NCBI GenBank assembly: GCA_001692895.1
Contig: KV748260.1
Location: 310,001-374,000 of the forward strand
From: Cenococcum geophilum 1.58
Taxonomy: Eukaryota; Ascomycota; Dothideomycetes; Gloniales; Gloniaceae
Direction of reading: 5' to 3'
Length of the DNA stretch: 64,000 nucleotides
Of this stretch, positions 1-12,713 are shown one piece after another. The number at the start of each line of letters is the position of its first letter. Within the stretch, counting starts at the first letter, position 1. A model generated the notes under the pieces. That model saw nothing but the letters and a program-made list of their open reading frames with translations, had not been told where the DNA came from and did not search any database. A program made the position numbers and the translations under genes.

Positions 1-717
1 TGGTCTTCAGCGGGGTGGTTGCATGCATGACGAAGCTTATAGTGTGACACAGCCTCACCAATGTTCGTGACATCACTGTGACGGCCCGGCCTGGAACGGC
101 GCTTAAAGGCAGCACATCGTATCTATCCATCCAGGAACCAGGAACGCGTGATTGGGCCCCTTCCCCTCTTTGAAAAGCAAAATATTAACGCCCTTAGTCC
201 TGAAACGGTCCAATCCATGGTGCAAAGGTGGAGTGAGATGTTGGTTTGATGTCGGTGTAAGAGAGCTGCGGCGAATTCAATTCGTCAGTTCGGTGCTGCC
301 AAAGCCAAAATGCACCGTTCAGGAGTCGCATCATCCAAATTCCTCCAAATTCTTCCATTTTATTCCATCCTTATTGTCAAGTTTTAATCCGTTTTGAGAA
401 CCGAAGCGCCCAATATGCCTCTTTCTGGGCAGCGCCAATGAAAGTTGGAGGCCAAGAGGTGCTCTTGAATGACGCAACAGGCGGCCATCTCTTGTGTTAA
501 TAGCTCACAAACTTCGCAAATTATCTTCACAAATTTTTCGTAAATTTAAAGAGGCTCAAAGTATTTTATATATATTAGATGCATGATAATACAAAGGTTC
601 CCACCAACTCTCACCCGATATTGACCTATCCTGGAATGATATTGACAGTAACTGCGATCTACGGCCCTTAGAGATCTCCGTAAATCACTTGCTCTTGTCT
701 TGGACGTCCTTGCCTCT
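1..717. other. Gene-poor left edge
   Basis: No convincing coding region is seen. Open frames here are short and low in complexity, and none shows a domain or an intron-linked continuation. The A/T-rich stretch around 520-600 could be downstream sequence of the minus-strand gene that ends at 718. Confidence 0.4.
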
Positions 718-1597
718 CTATCCACTCTCGGCCTTTGTAATATTAACTAGCTAATCATTGAGAGCATCTATGCGAAAGTACTTACCTGCGGCCTGTCTGT
801 CGAAACGGTGCCCTTATTCTTAGCAGACTCGGGAGCACCTTCACCCCTCTTACTCACTTCGGGTAATTTCTTGCCTAGTTCTGAGTGCCCTGTGTCGGCG
901 TTGGAAATTCCTTCCTGCTTGCCAGACATCTCATTTGAGCTCTTAGCCGGTTCCACAGGAGCAGGCTACTCTATATTAGCTGTCGCATCTCTGCAACTGT
1001 TGTTGTGCAGCTTACCTCGTCTCTGGGCTTAGAATCGTCAGGCTTCTTGGAGTCGTCGGCTAACTGGGCAGGTTTTTCCCCCTCCTTAGGCTTCTCCTCG
1101 CTGGCAGATTCACCTTTTTCAGAAGCCTCTGGTTGTTCTTCCTTTGATTCCCCTTCCGTTTCCTCGTGCTTCTCTTCGCCGTGGCCCGCGTCATGATCGT
1201 GACTATCATCATGATCGTGGCCGCCGGAGGGATTGGATTGTAGAATGTACCAAGTCGAAGGTACTGTGATAGCAATAGCTGATAGAAGCCTGGATATCGT
1301 GTTGATGAGTTAGCCTATATCTACCAAGAGATGACGGATGGTCGGGGCTGGATAGATGCTCGATAGCACAGCATCTGCGTAACCAGATATGCTGCGGTCT
1401 TCCGGCACGCATTAAACATACCATGGTAGATCACTTGACTTCTTAAGTGAATGACCAGCGGAGGCATAACCTCGTCGAGCAGTATGTTGGAAAACACATT
1501 GCCATGGCTGCTGCTCGGCACTGCGGATGATTCTTGCTGGCCGGGCAAATCGAGTAGCTAGTGGCATTCGAAATGCCGAGTGTCGTGGCAGAACCAT
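718..1597 (-). CDS. Small predicted mitochondrial single-pass membrane protein, function unknown
   Basis: Four exons are inferred on the minus strand: 1597-1422, 1289-1016, 965-786 and 732-718. All junctions are GT/AG and frame-consistent, giving about 214 residues. The N-terminus is rich in Arg and lacks acidic residues for about 30 residues, like a mitochondrial presequence. One hydrophobic helix follows (PWLLSAIAITVPSTWYILQ, about residues 58-76, spanning the first splice junction). After it comes a His/Asp/Glu-rich tail (HDHDDSHDHD), then Lys/Glu/Ser/Pro-rich sequence that ends in a KGTVSTDRPQ-type motif. I recall this layout in conserved hypothetical proteins of Pezizomycotina, but no function is known to me. 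The last exon is only four codons; read-through of that intron would give a slightly different end. The gene starts 417 bp from CAND1 and is divergent from it. Confidence 0.6.
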
Positions 1598-2014
1598 CGC
1601 GAAGCTGTAGGGTAGTCAATTGACTCGATATGGAGCAATTGAGTCGAGGTGTCGGGCTCTGATAAAGCAAGATAGCGGAGCGGAAGACGAGGCTCAGAAA
1701 TCCCCACAAGCTCGGATCACGTTAGTGCTGTAGCTTGGCGGTAGACCACGCTGTACCTAGGCAGCAAACTAGAGTTCATTCACAACCTACCCGAGGACGC
1801 CTTGCGAGCAGGCTGCCTTTACACTATAAAGCTGGAGCCTCGCCCGCTGAGTTTGTCGTTCTTTTATTATACATGTACTTGTGTTGTGGCTGACCAAAAT
1901 CTCAGGACCCAAGTGCCACCCAACCCCACCACCTCATACCTACGAAATTTTGGGAGCAAGATACACCTTCGCAGGCAGTCTGTAACCAAGGCTGTCTGTT
2001 GATACACTGTCACC
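1598..2014. promoter_or_regulatory. Shared divergent promoter
   Basis: This 417-bp gap separates two diverging start codons, those of the small membrane protein (minus) and CAND1 (plus), so it must hold both promoters. A pyrimidine-rich stretch lies around 1850-1990 upstream of the CAND1 start. No specific factor site is claimed. Confidence 0.4.
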
Positions 2015-5000
2015 ATGGCCTCTAGTGGCGTTCCACCTAATCCTACGGCGCACAACGTCGCTCACCTCCTCCCAAAACTCCATGATGACGATCCCGATTT
2101 TCGATTCATGGCTTTGAATGACCTTCAACAAATTCTAAACGTAGCTCACCCGGCTTTCCTCAATCACGATTTCACCACTTGCGCTAAAACTGTCGACGGA
2201 CTGCTCAATACACTCAATGACACAAACGGAGAAGTTCAGCAAATGGCTATTAAATGTCTCGGACCTTTTGTGAATAAGGTGCCGGATACGATTCTATGTC
2301 CTATGATTGAGAAACTATCCAACCTGCAGACTGATAATACTGTCGATAACTCGATTCCCGCCTTAGCCCTCCGAGAGGTAGTCATTTCACTGCCGAAACC
2401 AGTGCCTAGTATACCACGCGGGAAAGCTGTCCAGGATGCGTACACTGCTATGAGCAAAGTTTTGATTCCACGCTTGGTGGGTTATAATGTCATTCAGCAC
2501 AGCCGGAAAGACCTGACAACTCCGCCGAAAGGAATGCTAGAAGTAGATTTGGAGACGGGAACGGATAGCAATGCCATAGATGTCTTGACGGAGGTTGCAA
2601 GATGTTTTGGCCCTATGCTACAAGATGCAGAGATACATGCTTTGCAGAAGATTACTTTTGAGATTCTTGAGAATGATCGTGCGGGATCTGTTTTAAAAAA
2701 GAAGTCTGTCATCGCTATCTCAACCTTGGCAAGCTACTTTTCCGACCTTCTGTTGAGCTCATTCATATCGCGTCTTATTGAAAGCTTAAGAGACCCGCAT
2801 CTCACGCGTAGCAAGCGGAAATTATATATTACAATCCTCGGTTCGATGGCTCGATCTATCCCTAGAAAATTTGGCCCCTACTTAAAGACGCTCGCGCCAT
2901 TTGTTCTGAACGCTCTCAGTGCACAGGAGCTTGAAGAGGAGATGGACGTTTCCGACGACGAGGAAGAGCGTGACCCTGAGGCTGATGAAGTGAGAGAAGC
3001 TGCTTTAGTAGCGCTCGAAAGCTTCCTCGCATCTTGCACCCAAGATATGCGTATATACACGGATGAGTGTATCAGCGTGGCTGCTAGGTTTCTCAAATAT
3101 GACCCCAATCTGGCACAAGAAGATGATGACACTATGGACAGTCCCGAGGAGGAAGATGACACATTCTCAGATGAAGATTTCGAAGAAGAAGGGGGTTATG
3201 ATGATGAGGATGATGCGAGCTGGAAAGTGCGTCGGTGTGCAGCCAAGGTCTTTTACACACTCATCTCGACTCGGAGCAGTGGGGATCTTCTGGATGATGG
3301 TACTTTGTACGAACGAGTCGCGCCAGCTCTCATCGCGCGATTCAAAGAGCGGGAAGAAAACGTTCGTTTGGAGGTTCTTGCAACGCTTTCATGTCTTGTT
3401 CGCAACACTGGCGACGGTTCTATCATAGAATATAAGTTGGTCCAAGAAAGTAGCCAAGGCACAATGGGCCCACCACCTAGCCGTAAACGTAGACGAGGTG
3501 GCAGCGATGCGAGCATGTTCGATCCTCATGCCAATGCCTCTCTATCTCTTGGCTACGCATCGCCCGTGGCAAACTCCCCACCAACCGGTCCTCAAGCCAA
3601 CCTGGCGAAACTGAGTCCAGAAATCGTACGCGGCGTGGCCCAACTTCTGAAAACAGGTCCACCTCCAACTAAGCAAGCCTCCATTGTTTTACTCAAAGAT
3701 GTTGTGATCATCCAGCGTGGAGGGTTGCAGGATTATCTTGATCAGATCATGGACCCAGTCGTTGAAGCAGCAAAGGCTTCTAGTTCCCACGCCGGCGCCT
3801 CGGCTGGTGGAGCTTCCTCCGCAACTGCGAATGGCTTGCGCATTCAAGCTTTACAGCTTATCGGAGCAATTGCTGATACCCACTCATCTAAAGCTACTCA
3901 GCCGTATCTTTCCAAGATTATCCCAGCTTTGATTAGTGCTGCACGAGACAAATACAGCAAGCTATCAGTAGAGGCTCTTACAGCAACTGAGCAAGTCATC
4001 AAGGCGCTAACTCCTCCCCGGTCCGCATCCTCCGGTCAACATAATCAACAGCATCTCGAACAGCTATTTGACGCTTTGGTCAACCGAATCTCTGCAAACG
4101 ATGCTGATCTTGAAGTGCGACAAAGAGCCATTCACGTCCTAGGGCTATTGCTGGGCCGCAGTTCGGGTTCGCAAGGTCTTATATCCCAACGAAAGAGGAC
4201 TACTGGTCTAGACTTACTCGCCGAACGCCTCAAGAACGAACTTACCCGCCTAGCGTCAGTGCGCGCTATTGATACGATCGTCGCGCATACCCAGGCTGAC
4301 AATGAGCTGGCGCCGGCATGGGTTCGCAGCGTCTCCCTAGAGCTGGGAGCCCAGCTGCGGAAAGCAAGCCGTTCCCTGCGAGGAGCCAGCTTGGGTGCTC
4401 TCCGAACACTTTCTTTGAATCCCATTTCGCGATACCAGCTTGATAGCAAGACTAAGAAGGAAATCGTCAACCTTCTTCTACCTCTTCTGAATGCTGAAGA
4501 TCTGCATCTCCTGGGGCCGGCGCTAGTGATTCTGGCAACCTTTGTGAAAGAAGATGCAAATACAGTCATAAACGATAGCTTGACTAAGGCTGTCTGCACC
4601 GTTGTCACTAATAACATTAGTGGCAGTCCTCTTGATGCTCTGCTCGCTCTAGTCAAGGCTATTGGCGAGCAAGGCGTTGGGAAAGCTCTGATGTCTTCTT
4701 TACTGAAAGATGTTGGAGTAGGAGGTAATCCTGATATTGTTGGTAAAGTTATTGGAAATTTGTTGGTCTATGGTGGCAAGAGTGTGGGAGTGAAGCTAGA
4801 CGACTTCGGAACAGAACTGAAGACAGCGACCGATGACAAACGTAAGTGCCTGGCACTAGTCGTGCTAGGAGAGGCGGCCCTTCGACTTGGATCAAACTCC
4901 CCGCTTCAGCCTCAACTTTTCATCCAATATTTTGCCTCCAAGTCAGATCAAGTACCATTGGTGGCTGCAATGGCCCTGGGTCGAGCAGGAGCTGGAAACG

Positions 5001-6143
5001 TCGAGAAATATCTTCCGGTCATCTTGTCAACTATGGGGCAACCCTCGAGTCCACAGTACCTTTTGTTACACTCTGTAAAGGAGATTCTTCAACAGCCTGG
5101 TACAGAGTCGCAAATAATACCGTACGCTGGACCGTTATGGCAAAACCTTGTTGCTGCTTCACAGGCAGAGGACAACAAAGCGATTGGTGCGGAGTGCATT
5201 GGACGACTTGCAATTATTGATCCGCAGACCTACCTACCTCAACTTCAGGTAAAGACAATCTCGTTCCCCCTTACTTATAACCTACTCACATCCTGCAGGC
5301 CTTTCTTGGTGACCGTAAACCAAGTGTTCGCGGCATGGTCATCTCAGCATTACGCTACACACTGGCAGATACCGATGAAACATACGATGAACACCTTAAG
5401 CCAATCGTCATTGGTATGCTAACCAAGATGCTCAGTGAGTCAGATCTGGAGAACCGTCGTCTAGCCCTAACCACATTCAACTCGGCAATGCACAACAAAC
5501 CAGAACTCATCCTTCCGGCGTTGAACCAATTGCTTCCTTTGGCCATGAAGGAGACCATTATCAAACCGGAGCTAGTTCGTGAGGTTCAGATGGGTCCATT
5601 TAAGCACAAAGTTGACGACGGTCTCGAAATTCGAAAGGCGATTACCCCTTTACTCACCCTTCTCACTATCAGCCTCGCTAATTCCGTCTGCAGAGCGCCT
5701 ACGAAACACTTTATGCGTTACTAGAGACCGCATTCTCCCGCCTCAACGTCTCAGACCTCTCTGACTGCTTCGATCGTATCGTCGCCGGCATCAGTGACGA
5801 GCACGACATCCGTATCCTGTGCAACCTCATGCTGACCAAGCTCAGCGTCCTTGCGCCAGACGAGACGCGCATGCGACTCGAAGCCATCGCGGAGAACTTC
5901 CGCGCCGTGCTGTCAACCAAGGCCAAGGAGAACGCGGTCAAGCAGGAAATCGAAAAGATCCAGGAGGGTTCCAAGGGCGTGCTGAAAGTGTCGGTCCTGC
6001 TGAACAAGCACTTCTCGGCAGAAGGCGCGGGGACCGAGGACTCGCAGCTGCGTGGCTGGCAGAACTACTGGGAGTGGGTTCGGAAGGACTTCCCGGTCAT
6101 GGTGAAGGCGGCGGAGGATGACTTGAAGGAGAAGGATCGTTGA
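2015..6143 (+). CDS. cand1: Cullin-associated NEDD8-dissociated protein 1 (CAND1/TIP120)
   Basis: A HEAT-repeat protein that wraps unneddylated cullin-RBX1 and exchanges substrate receptors on SCF-type ubiquitin ligases; family members act in nucleus and cytosol. Three exons (2015-5248, 5299-5637, 5694-6143) give 1340 residues, close to the family's usual length of about 1230-1330. HEAT repeats start at the N-terminus (LLPKLHDDDPDFRFMALNDL). Two acidic loops lie near residues 310-330 and 365-400. The C-terminal TIP120 domain is recognisable (VDDGLEIRKSAYETLYALLE across the last junction, then LSDCFDRIVAGI). Intron 1 (5249-5298, 50 nt) is GT-AG. Intron 2 (5638-5693, 56 nt) only restores the conserved frame as a GC-AG intron (AAG|GCGATT...CTGCAG). 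The start codon context is caccATGG. No lesions are seen. Confidence 0.93.
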
Positions 6144-6800
6144 TGCGGTTTGACAGTATTCTGAAATGAGCTATGATTCATGATTGACTGATAGATGGCT
6201 TAAGACGAAATGAACAGGCGAAGAAGCATGGGTGGCGTGAACTGGTGCGTGCATAATTGTTAGGCCTTGTTAAGTTTTTGCATTCTCAAAATTGAGACTG
6301 GGTATGCTTAGGCAGCCGTGAGGTCGTGGTTCGGACGCGCGAGAAATGAGACTTCGTCATAAAGATCAGTTGCCTAGTTTTCGCTATGTGCATGCTAACT
6401 TGAACTTGCCAATAGAACTAATCAAGAGCCGCAAGAAGTTAGGAAGCGTAGCACATTAGGCATCAATTCTTATTTCGTTACGCAGGGATTCAAATGATAG
6501 GTTTTCGGGATCGTTAAAGCTCTAGGTATGAGATATGAGTATCGGTGGGCGAGTTGGAATTTGGGAATGTTATCAGGGTGAGTAGTGCACCTGAGAGTGG
6601 GTCGGAGCAGGCTAGCCCAACAACATGATTGGGTGGCATAAGAGAACGGAAATCTTTTCAAGACCCTCAGACCGGCTGCGATGAAGCTATGGAGCTCGTG
6701 GGAACGAAAAGGTATATACGAGGTGGCCCGTGTCCACCACCAAGCTCTAGAGTCTGCCTCCTGCTATCCCTCTCCAACATATGTTGATGTACTTAAATTA
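6144..6800. other. Intergenic, no gene seen
   Basis: 3' flank of CAND1. Short open frames have no recognisable domain. The region ends at the TA that borders a small inverted-repeat element. Confidence 0.4.
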
Positions 6801-6918
6801 ACGTTGCTTATGGGTTTATGACGGATAGGAGGTTTATGACGGTTTCCAACATCAAAACTTCAAGCGAGAGGACACGACGGGAAACCTCAAAAACCGTCAC
6901 AACCCTCATAAGCTACGT
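6801..6918. mobile_element. MITE-like element with imperfect terminal inverted repeats
   Basis: 118 bp bounded by TA dinucleotides at 6799-6800 and 6919-6920. The left end reads ACGTTGCTTATGGGTTTATG. The right end, reverse-complemented, reads ACGTAGCTTATGAGGGTTGT, so the two ends form imperfect inverted repeats of about 25 bp. There is no coding capacity. The TA duplication points to a Tc1/mariner-type transposase acting in trans (inference). The ends resemble those of the element at 12714. Confidence 0.55.
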
Positions 6919-7558
6919 TAGTATTAGTACTATTACTAGTATTGGACCTAGGAGGCATTCTATAATTATAGAATCTTTACTTATCTAGGTTAATAGTGAA
7001 ATCGTGCTATAATGCATTCTTCTAGTATATTCAGGGTGCGGTACCAAATTCAGGGACATTTGGCACCGGCATTAGCGATATTTACATGACCCCATGACCT
7101 TGCATTTTCATTTCTCTATCCCACGCCGAGAAAGCTTTTCTCAAATCACGGGCCGCGGAAGTTGACTGTGTGACTCGTATTTTGCAGTATACCCCACTAA
7201 TAAGTTGCTACAAGTACGCGTTCCTTTAGCTGCTTCGCCACCTCCGTCTACCCATCAGGCACACCGTGCCGCAACTGTGGAATTTTCCATCTCCCCAAAA
7301 AGCCATGATCAATCCTTATATCCACTCTTTACTTCCTCTCGATATCCCTTTCCTCGGAAAACCGGCAAAGCCATGGCCCCGCTGAAACATAAAGACAAGA
7401 CTCCTTAGGTAAGCACTAAGTTGAGTACGGAGCGTAGCAACAGGAAAGCTCACGGAACTGAAAGAGAGTCAACCGGCTAGCAGCAAGGCAGGTGCATCCC
7501 AAGAGCTTACACTTTCCGCTCACATAGCGAGAACCCTAGAGCCTTTGCCTGGAAGTGC
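6919..7558. other. Intergenic, no gene seen
   Basis: Includes a small TAGTATTAGTACTATTACTAG near-palindrome at about 6920-6945. No supported gene. Confidence 0.35.
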
Positions 7559-7996
7559 TCAAGAACAATCACCTTTGTTCGCATTCACCCCCAGAACTAA
7601 GATTCTAAATATACGAAGTGTCTTAGCAACCCAAAATTGCTGCATACTCTCCTCATTAAGGATACTATCTTCCGCCATATACAGTGTTTCGAGGACCATA
7701 TAGAGGTAAATTTTCCCACCTGAATTAACGCCGAAATTGATGTCATCGGCTGCTACACTGAAACTCTTCTCTCCCACCCAGAATATCAATGCCTAACCTA
7801 TAACCACAGGAAGCCGGGACGAAAACGCCGACCGAAGACTCGTGCCTTGGGGTATCTCAAATCCGACATTCAAACGCCGAATAAGAATGCCTGCCATTCC
7901 GGGTATTGGACCTGCACCGAAACGCCAACTAGGAATTCTCGGAGGAGGTAACTCAGATCTGATACTGGGGCGCCGGGGTGTGAGCGCCCATCCCAC
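7559..7996 (-). pseudogene. Possible degenerate ORF, unknown family
   Basis: One minus-strand reading frame runs 146 codons with a single internal TAG at 7793-7795. The downstream half has protein-like composition (for example VNSGGKIYLYMVLETLYMAE), but I do not recognise a family. The same frame continues on both sides of the stop without a shift, which would fit a nonsense mutation or an unseen intron. It could equally be chance. It sits just downstream of the kinase-VWA gene on the same strand. Confidence 0.2.
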
Positions 7997-8027
7997 AAAA
8001 AAAGAGATGGCACAATGAGGAAAAGCG

Positions 8028-11000
8028 TCAAGATTTTAGTGCAGATCTAAACCTCCGAAGCGAGTCTCTCCTGCCTTTCGTGGATGGCACTTCTGATGGA
8101 GTGCTCATCACGCTTGCAGTTCGAGGAAAGCTAAAACTCGGTGTACTCTCGGAACGCGAATGACTGAAACGTGAAGGAGATGGGGCGAGTTGACCACCGT
8201 TGAACTTTTTGAACAGCTCATCGACCTTTTCTGGACCGAAGGCTGAAGTTGGACTTCCGAGTGCGTTGCACCCCTCTAATTTCTCCTCATCCTCATCATT
8301 AGCATCTTCGGCAGGGCACAAGCTTCCTAGGATCATCTTGTTGACGCCAGACTTCCAAGACGTTTGATCCACGATATCGCTTGTGAGGGTCAGCAAAGCT
8401 TTTGGACGACGATATCATGGATATGCCACCTACCGGATCTCATGTTTCTCGCTAAGCTCATCATCGAGCGCTTTCAGCCTGTCTCTAAATTTGACTCCAA
8501 ACCTTATAAATCCGATGGTGTAATGACGATCAGGCGCCTTAACTTTCCCAAGATCCCTTGCGAACTCGACGATCTTATTGTCAGCGTTATCCACAGGGAT
8601 TGTCCCTTCCCAAGCCCCATCCGTAAGCGCGAGTAGAGTGGTGGCTTTCCTGTAGCGATCGCGTCGGTGTTCCCTGAACAAGTCATCCAGAACTTTGCTC
8701 ATGTCAGTTGGCTTCGACGATTGTGGTTGTGCTGCCATTAGGATTTTCCTAAGGGTCTCAAGGCCACCTTTTCCTTTGAGTCCGAATTTGTCGTACTTCG
8801 CGCCGTTGATGGTGAATCGGACATCATATCCATCCTCGTCTAAACCTGCTATTTTCATTGCCAGCGTTATAGCAACGAAGGTTACGATGGGCCAGAACCC
8901 CTGCATGCTTGTTCCATTGTCGATGACCAGGACTAAGTCTCGTTTTTGGATGAAGGCCTCAAGGTGTTCATCTTTGGGTTCTTTCTTGAAAAAGCCCTTA
9001 ACTGTCGCCCGTAACCCTTGAGGTATCTTGGTCCCGATATCTCGACGAACCTGACATATTTCCCACGGTAGCTCAAATACGTGTTCCGGTAGTGATACCA
9101 CTGGTGGAGCCTCGTACCCTGGATCCTCTTTTTCTTCCACTTTTTCCTCTTCCTCTATTTCCTCTTCCTCTTTTTCCTCTTCCCCCTCCTCGACCTTTGC
9201 TTTTCCTTTCCCATTTTGCTTCCGGGTAGTCTCAGACACGGTTGGAGTGGGCGGTTGAGTTATATCCTTCACGGTCAGTGATGGAACAGGTGATGATGGT
9301 AACTCAGTGGAGTGTGGTTGATGCAATCCCGACTGAGACTCCAAGCTAGCGGAAAACTTTTTTGAGGACGAGAGTTCGTGAGCTGAGTTTTGTGGCTGAG
9401 CATCGCCTCCGCTGGGTCTAGTATTGGTTCTCGGAGGCGTGGGTTCTTTGATTTTTGGGGGTTTAGGCCTGCTTGAGGTTGCCGGTTCGCCCGCAAATTC
9501 GGGCTCCGACGCAGGCAATTCACGCCCGTCGGAACCTTCATCGACGAGAGGGGATGAATCCATATTTTTCGGGCTATCGGTGGGCGCACCATTGTGGAGG
9601 TTTCTCGGTCCTTCGTCTTTCCCCAATACCGCTGATACTAAAACCCGGTTTTCTAGCTCCTCCTCCAAAATCTTTTCACGATAAGGTGTCTTCGCGAAGG
9701 GAATGTTCATTTTCTCGTCTTTTCCGACACGATTGGATGCCCGAATAGATGGATTAAACAGTATACGCCGATTATTTTGATTGGAGACGTTGCCGTCGGT
9801 AACGTCTTGCAGTTCTACAATTTTTCGTTGAGGGTTCGATTTTGCTTGGGAAACCTTTCCAGGTAGAGGAGCAACCTTCTCTACGGTCAACAAGGCGCAT
9901 TTCACGGAGTCATGTGTTCCCTTCTTTCCACGAGTCTTCGAGCTCCAGTCTGCCTCTGCATGGCGTAACACCTGCTCCAATTTCTCACATAAATCGCTAG
10001 ATGAGAGCCGACAATCAGGATCCTTTAGGAGCATACTGGACTCAATCAGCTCTAGTACCAAGGGAGTTATGGTGTCACCAGGGCGCGCGTGTTGTGCCAG
10101 ATAGTTGTGCCAATGCTTGATGTCCGGAAGGACGCTGTCTCCATCATGAAATCGATCGGTAACTGTCCCACCATATCCCTGCGCCGCAAGCATCCTCAAT
10201 ACACGGAATTGCTCGATACCCTGAAAGCCAAGGACGATCCACGTCGCAGCAGCAGAAAGAACGCAACCATAAGACCATGTATCAATGGTCTGTTTCACCT
10301 CAGTCTTTGTTTTCTTGATCCTAGCGCGAGCGACCTCAGGAGCACCTAAATTAAAAAGCGTTGTTAGCTTATCTTCGGCCGCAAACATCCGATCAATCGC
10401 GGGTTCAGTACCATAGGCTTCTGTTCCCCCTTCAATATACGATTGTGGTGCTTTTGCATCTTTTTCGGCTCGCTTCACAAATTTAGCGAACCCGAAATCC
10501 GCAAGCTTAAACTCGCCATGCACAAGCAAGATGTTGTCCGGCTTAATATCGGCATGCCACCTTTAATCGTTAGCACGACCCCAGTGTCTACTTTGATAGG
10601 ATCCTACCCATCATAATGATTCTCCGTTTCTCCTCGTTTGAAGGTGAGGTTATGAACGCCCCGAATGGCTTCTGCGACCCTGAACAAGGACTTCCAAAAG
10701 CGTCTAATTTCCTCCCATCGCACCGGAGGAATGTTTCCAAGGTCCGCCCAGTATTCATCAAGGTCCATCTGGCCATACTCTAGGAGGAGATTATATGACA
10801 TTTCACGTCCGTCGTAATGAGAATAGCACCCAAGAGATTTGACTATGGGCACGCTTTGGTTGCCTCGTAGTCCGACGAATGCTTGTTTTTCCCATTCGTA
10901 AATATCCTTCGACTTTTCCGAAAACGACTTGAGTGCTAGAACGTAACACTAATGCGGAGCCGGAGCAGTCAGTACCATGTTGCCCGGAGAGAAGAATATA

Positions 11001-11697
11001 TGACGAAGCAATCAAAACTCACCATGCCATGATCATCATCGTGGTATAAGGTTTTTCGTAAGGCCTCCTTGAGATTGGGATCTAATATGAACTCCTGCTT
11101 GATTGCGGCCTGAAAAACCGATGCCGTCCCACCCTTAAGATTAATCCGTTCACGCCGACAGAAGGGCATGATGAAATTTCCTACAAAGTTCTCGTCCATA
11201 TCCAGCTCAAGGCGGGGTGGGCAGAATACCCACTTTGCATTTTCAAACTCGTCAATAATCTTCTCGGCATCGGGGATGTTATTATCTTCGAGTCCGCTTT
11301 GGAGGCGGCTCATGATAGAGGGAATCGAGAACTGGAGGTTATTGTCGAGTATTCCAGCGCTTTTGAAGAGGTCTATCAGTTCGCCATGTCCTAATTCAAG
11401 CAGTATTCCAAATACTCGGACGCAACGTTTTTCAGAACCTCGAAGGATGTCGGACTTGATTGGGAATTTCCATGACCGATACGTCATCTTGGGCTCGACA
11501 TCTGCGAGTAACTTGTCGAGGTTTTCGTCTATCCATTTCTCCATCAAATCAACTTGGACGATATATCCCTTGCAGATACAAGGAAACGGAAGCGTAGGTT
11601 GGCACTGGCACGCCACTTCGCGCCTCCACTCGTCCCTCAGTCGGGTTGTAAAATCTCTGACGACGTCGCCGCTTTTCTCTCTATTCGCACCAGCCAT
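8028..11697 (-). CDS. Protein kinase - von Willebrand A domain fusion protein
   Basis: Four exons on the minus strand (11697-11023, 10948-10608, 10560-8434, 8379-8028) join in frame to 1164 residues. An N-terminal region of about 200 residues with no named domain comes first. A kinase domain follows at about residues 210-525: Lys in CYVLALKSF, catalytic loop HADIKPDNILL (Ala replaces the usual Arg of HRD), DFG in LADFGFAKF, and an APE motif. A low-complexity linker with a Glu/Lys-rich block follows near residues 800-825. A vWA domain lies at about 878-1075 with a MIDAS-like DNGTSM and a later TDGAWEG. The C-terminal tail is Ser/Arg-rich. Key catalytic residues are present, so kinase activity is plausible. 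vWA domains bind protein partners through a metal ion. Similar kinase and vWA combinations occur in Pezizomycotina without assigned function; a signalling or recognition role is my inference. It is not a known housekeeping kinase. Confidence 0.82.
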
Positions 11698-12713
11698 TGT
11701 GACGTGGAGCCAAACGGAGTCGCCGCGTCCCAGGGCATATGGAGTCGGGGGAGGCGTTCAACGTTCAACGTGGCGAGGGCGGCACAAAGGCCCAACGATT
11801 GTGGGTGTGGTCAAGATGTCGAAAAGGGTTGACGTGTATGTGGAAGGGTTGGGTTGACGTATGGAGGGTGAGGTGATTGGGAAGGCTGACAGCTGAAGAG
11901 TGGTGCCTGCTGGGCATCGGTACGTCAAGAGGGACCGGGGTCGGTCCCCTCCACAAAGCCTCACTCTCAAGCCGCAAAGCGGTGACTTGTTCACGTGTCG
12001 ACGGTCCGTTGACGGTCGAGGATGGCATTAATGAATCAGGCTGTCCTGTTTATAATGCCAGATTTCTGAGTTTTTGGCCCTCAAGATTCAAAACACATCA
12101 TGCACACCGCTCAGATGACTTTCTTTAACTACTACCCGAGTATGTGTTTTTCTCTCCACCCATTTCATCCTTCACTGGAAAGGTTTCAGCTGGAAAAACT
12201 TTTTGTCTCGACTGCGGCGCAGCTCATAAACGGGAGGAAAAAGCAAGCGACGATACGCAACCCTGTTGTGCCTGCATGTTTTCTCGTGCAGAAGTGCTGA
12301 CGGTGGCTATCTATAAGAGGAAAGATTGGTCAGAACAAATGCCGCGCAGGAATTCATCCATACAACCCCCATTGATTCGCGGACCCCACCAACTTTAAGC
12401 GACCCGGCTTGAAAGGGCCATAAGGGCTCGTGCACAGACACACTCTTTTCTACCCTACCAAAAATTAATGTAAGAGTACATATATTAGATCCCGCAACAG
12501 TTGCGATAGATTCGCGAGCTCTGTCTGTCTTTTTAGCCGTATGGCGACGTGGAGCGGGGCTCGTTACAATTAAATAATTCTTTAATATCTTCATAAAATA
12601 ATTTATGTTTTGTGAGATGGCAAGCTCGGCACCACTCAGCCACGCACAAAGGACTGGCAAGATGCTAGGCACGGCCGTGCGGAACAATATATATAAACGA
12701 GGTGACTTTGTTA
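11698..12713. other. Intergenic, no gene seen
   Basis: 5' flank of the kinase-vWA gene plus a further kilobase with only short open frames on both strands, none with a domain. It becomes A/T-rich after 12450. Confidence 0.35.
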
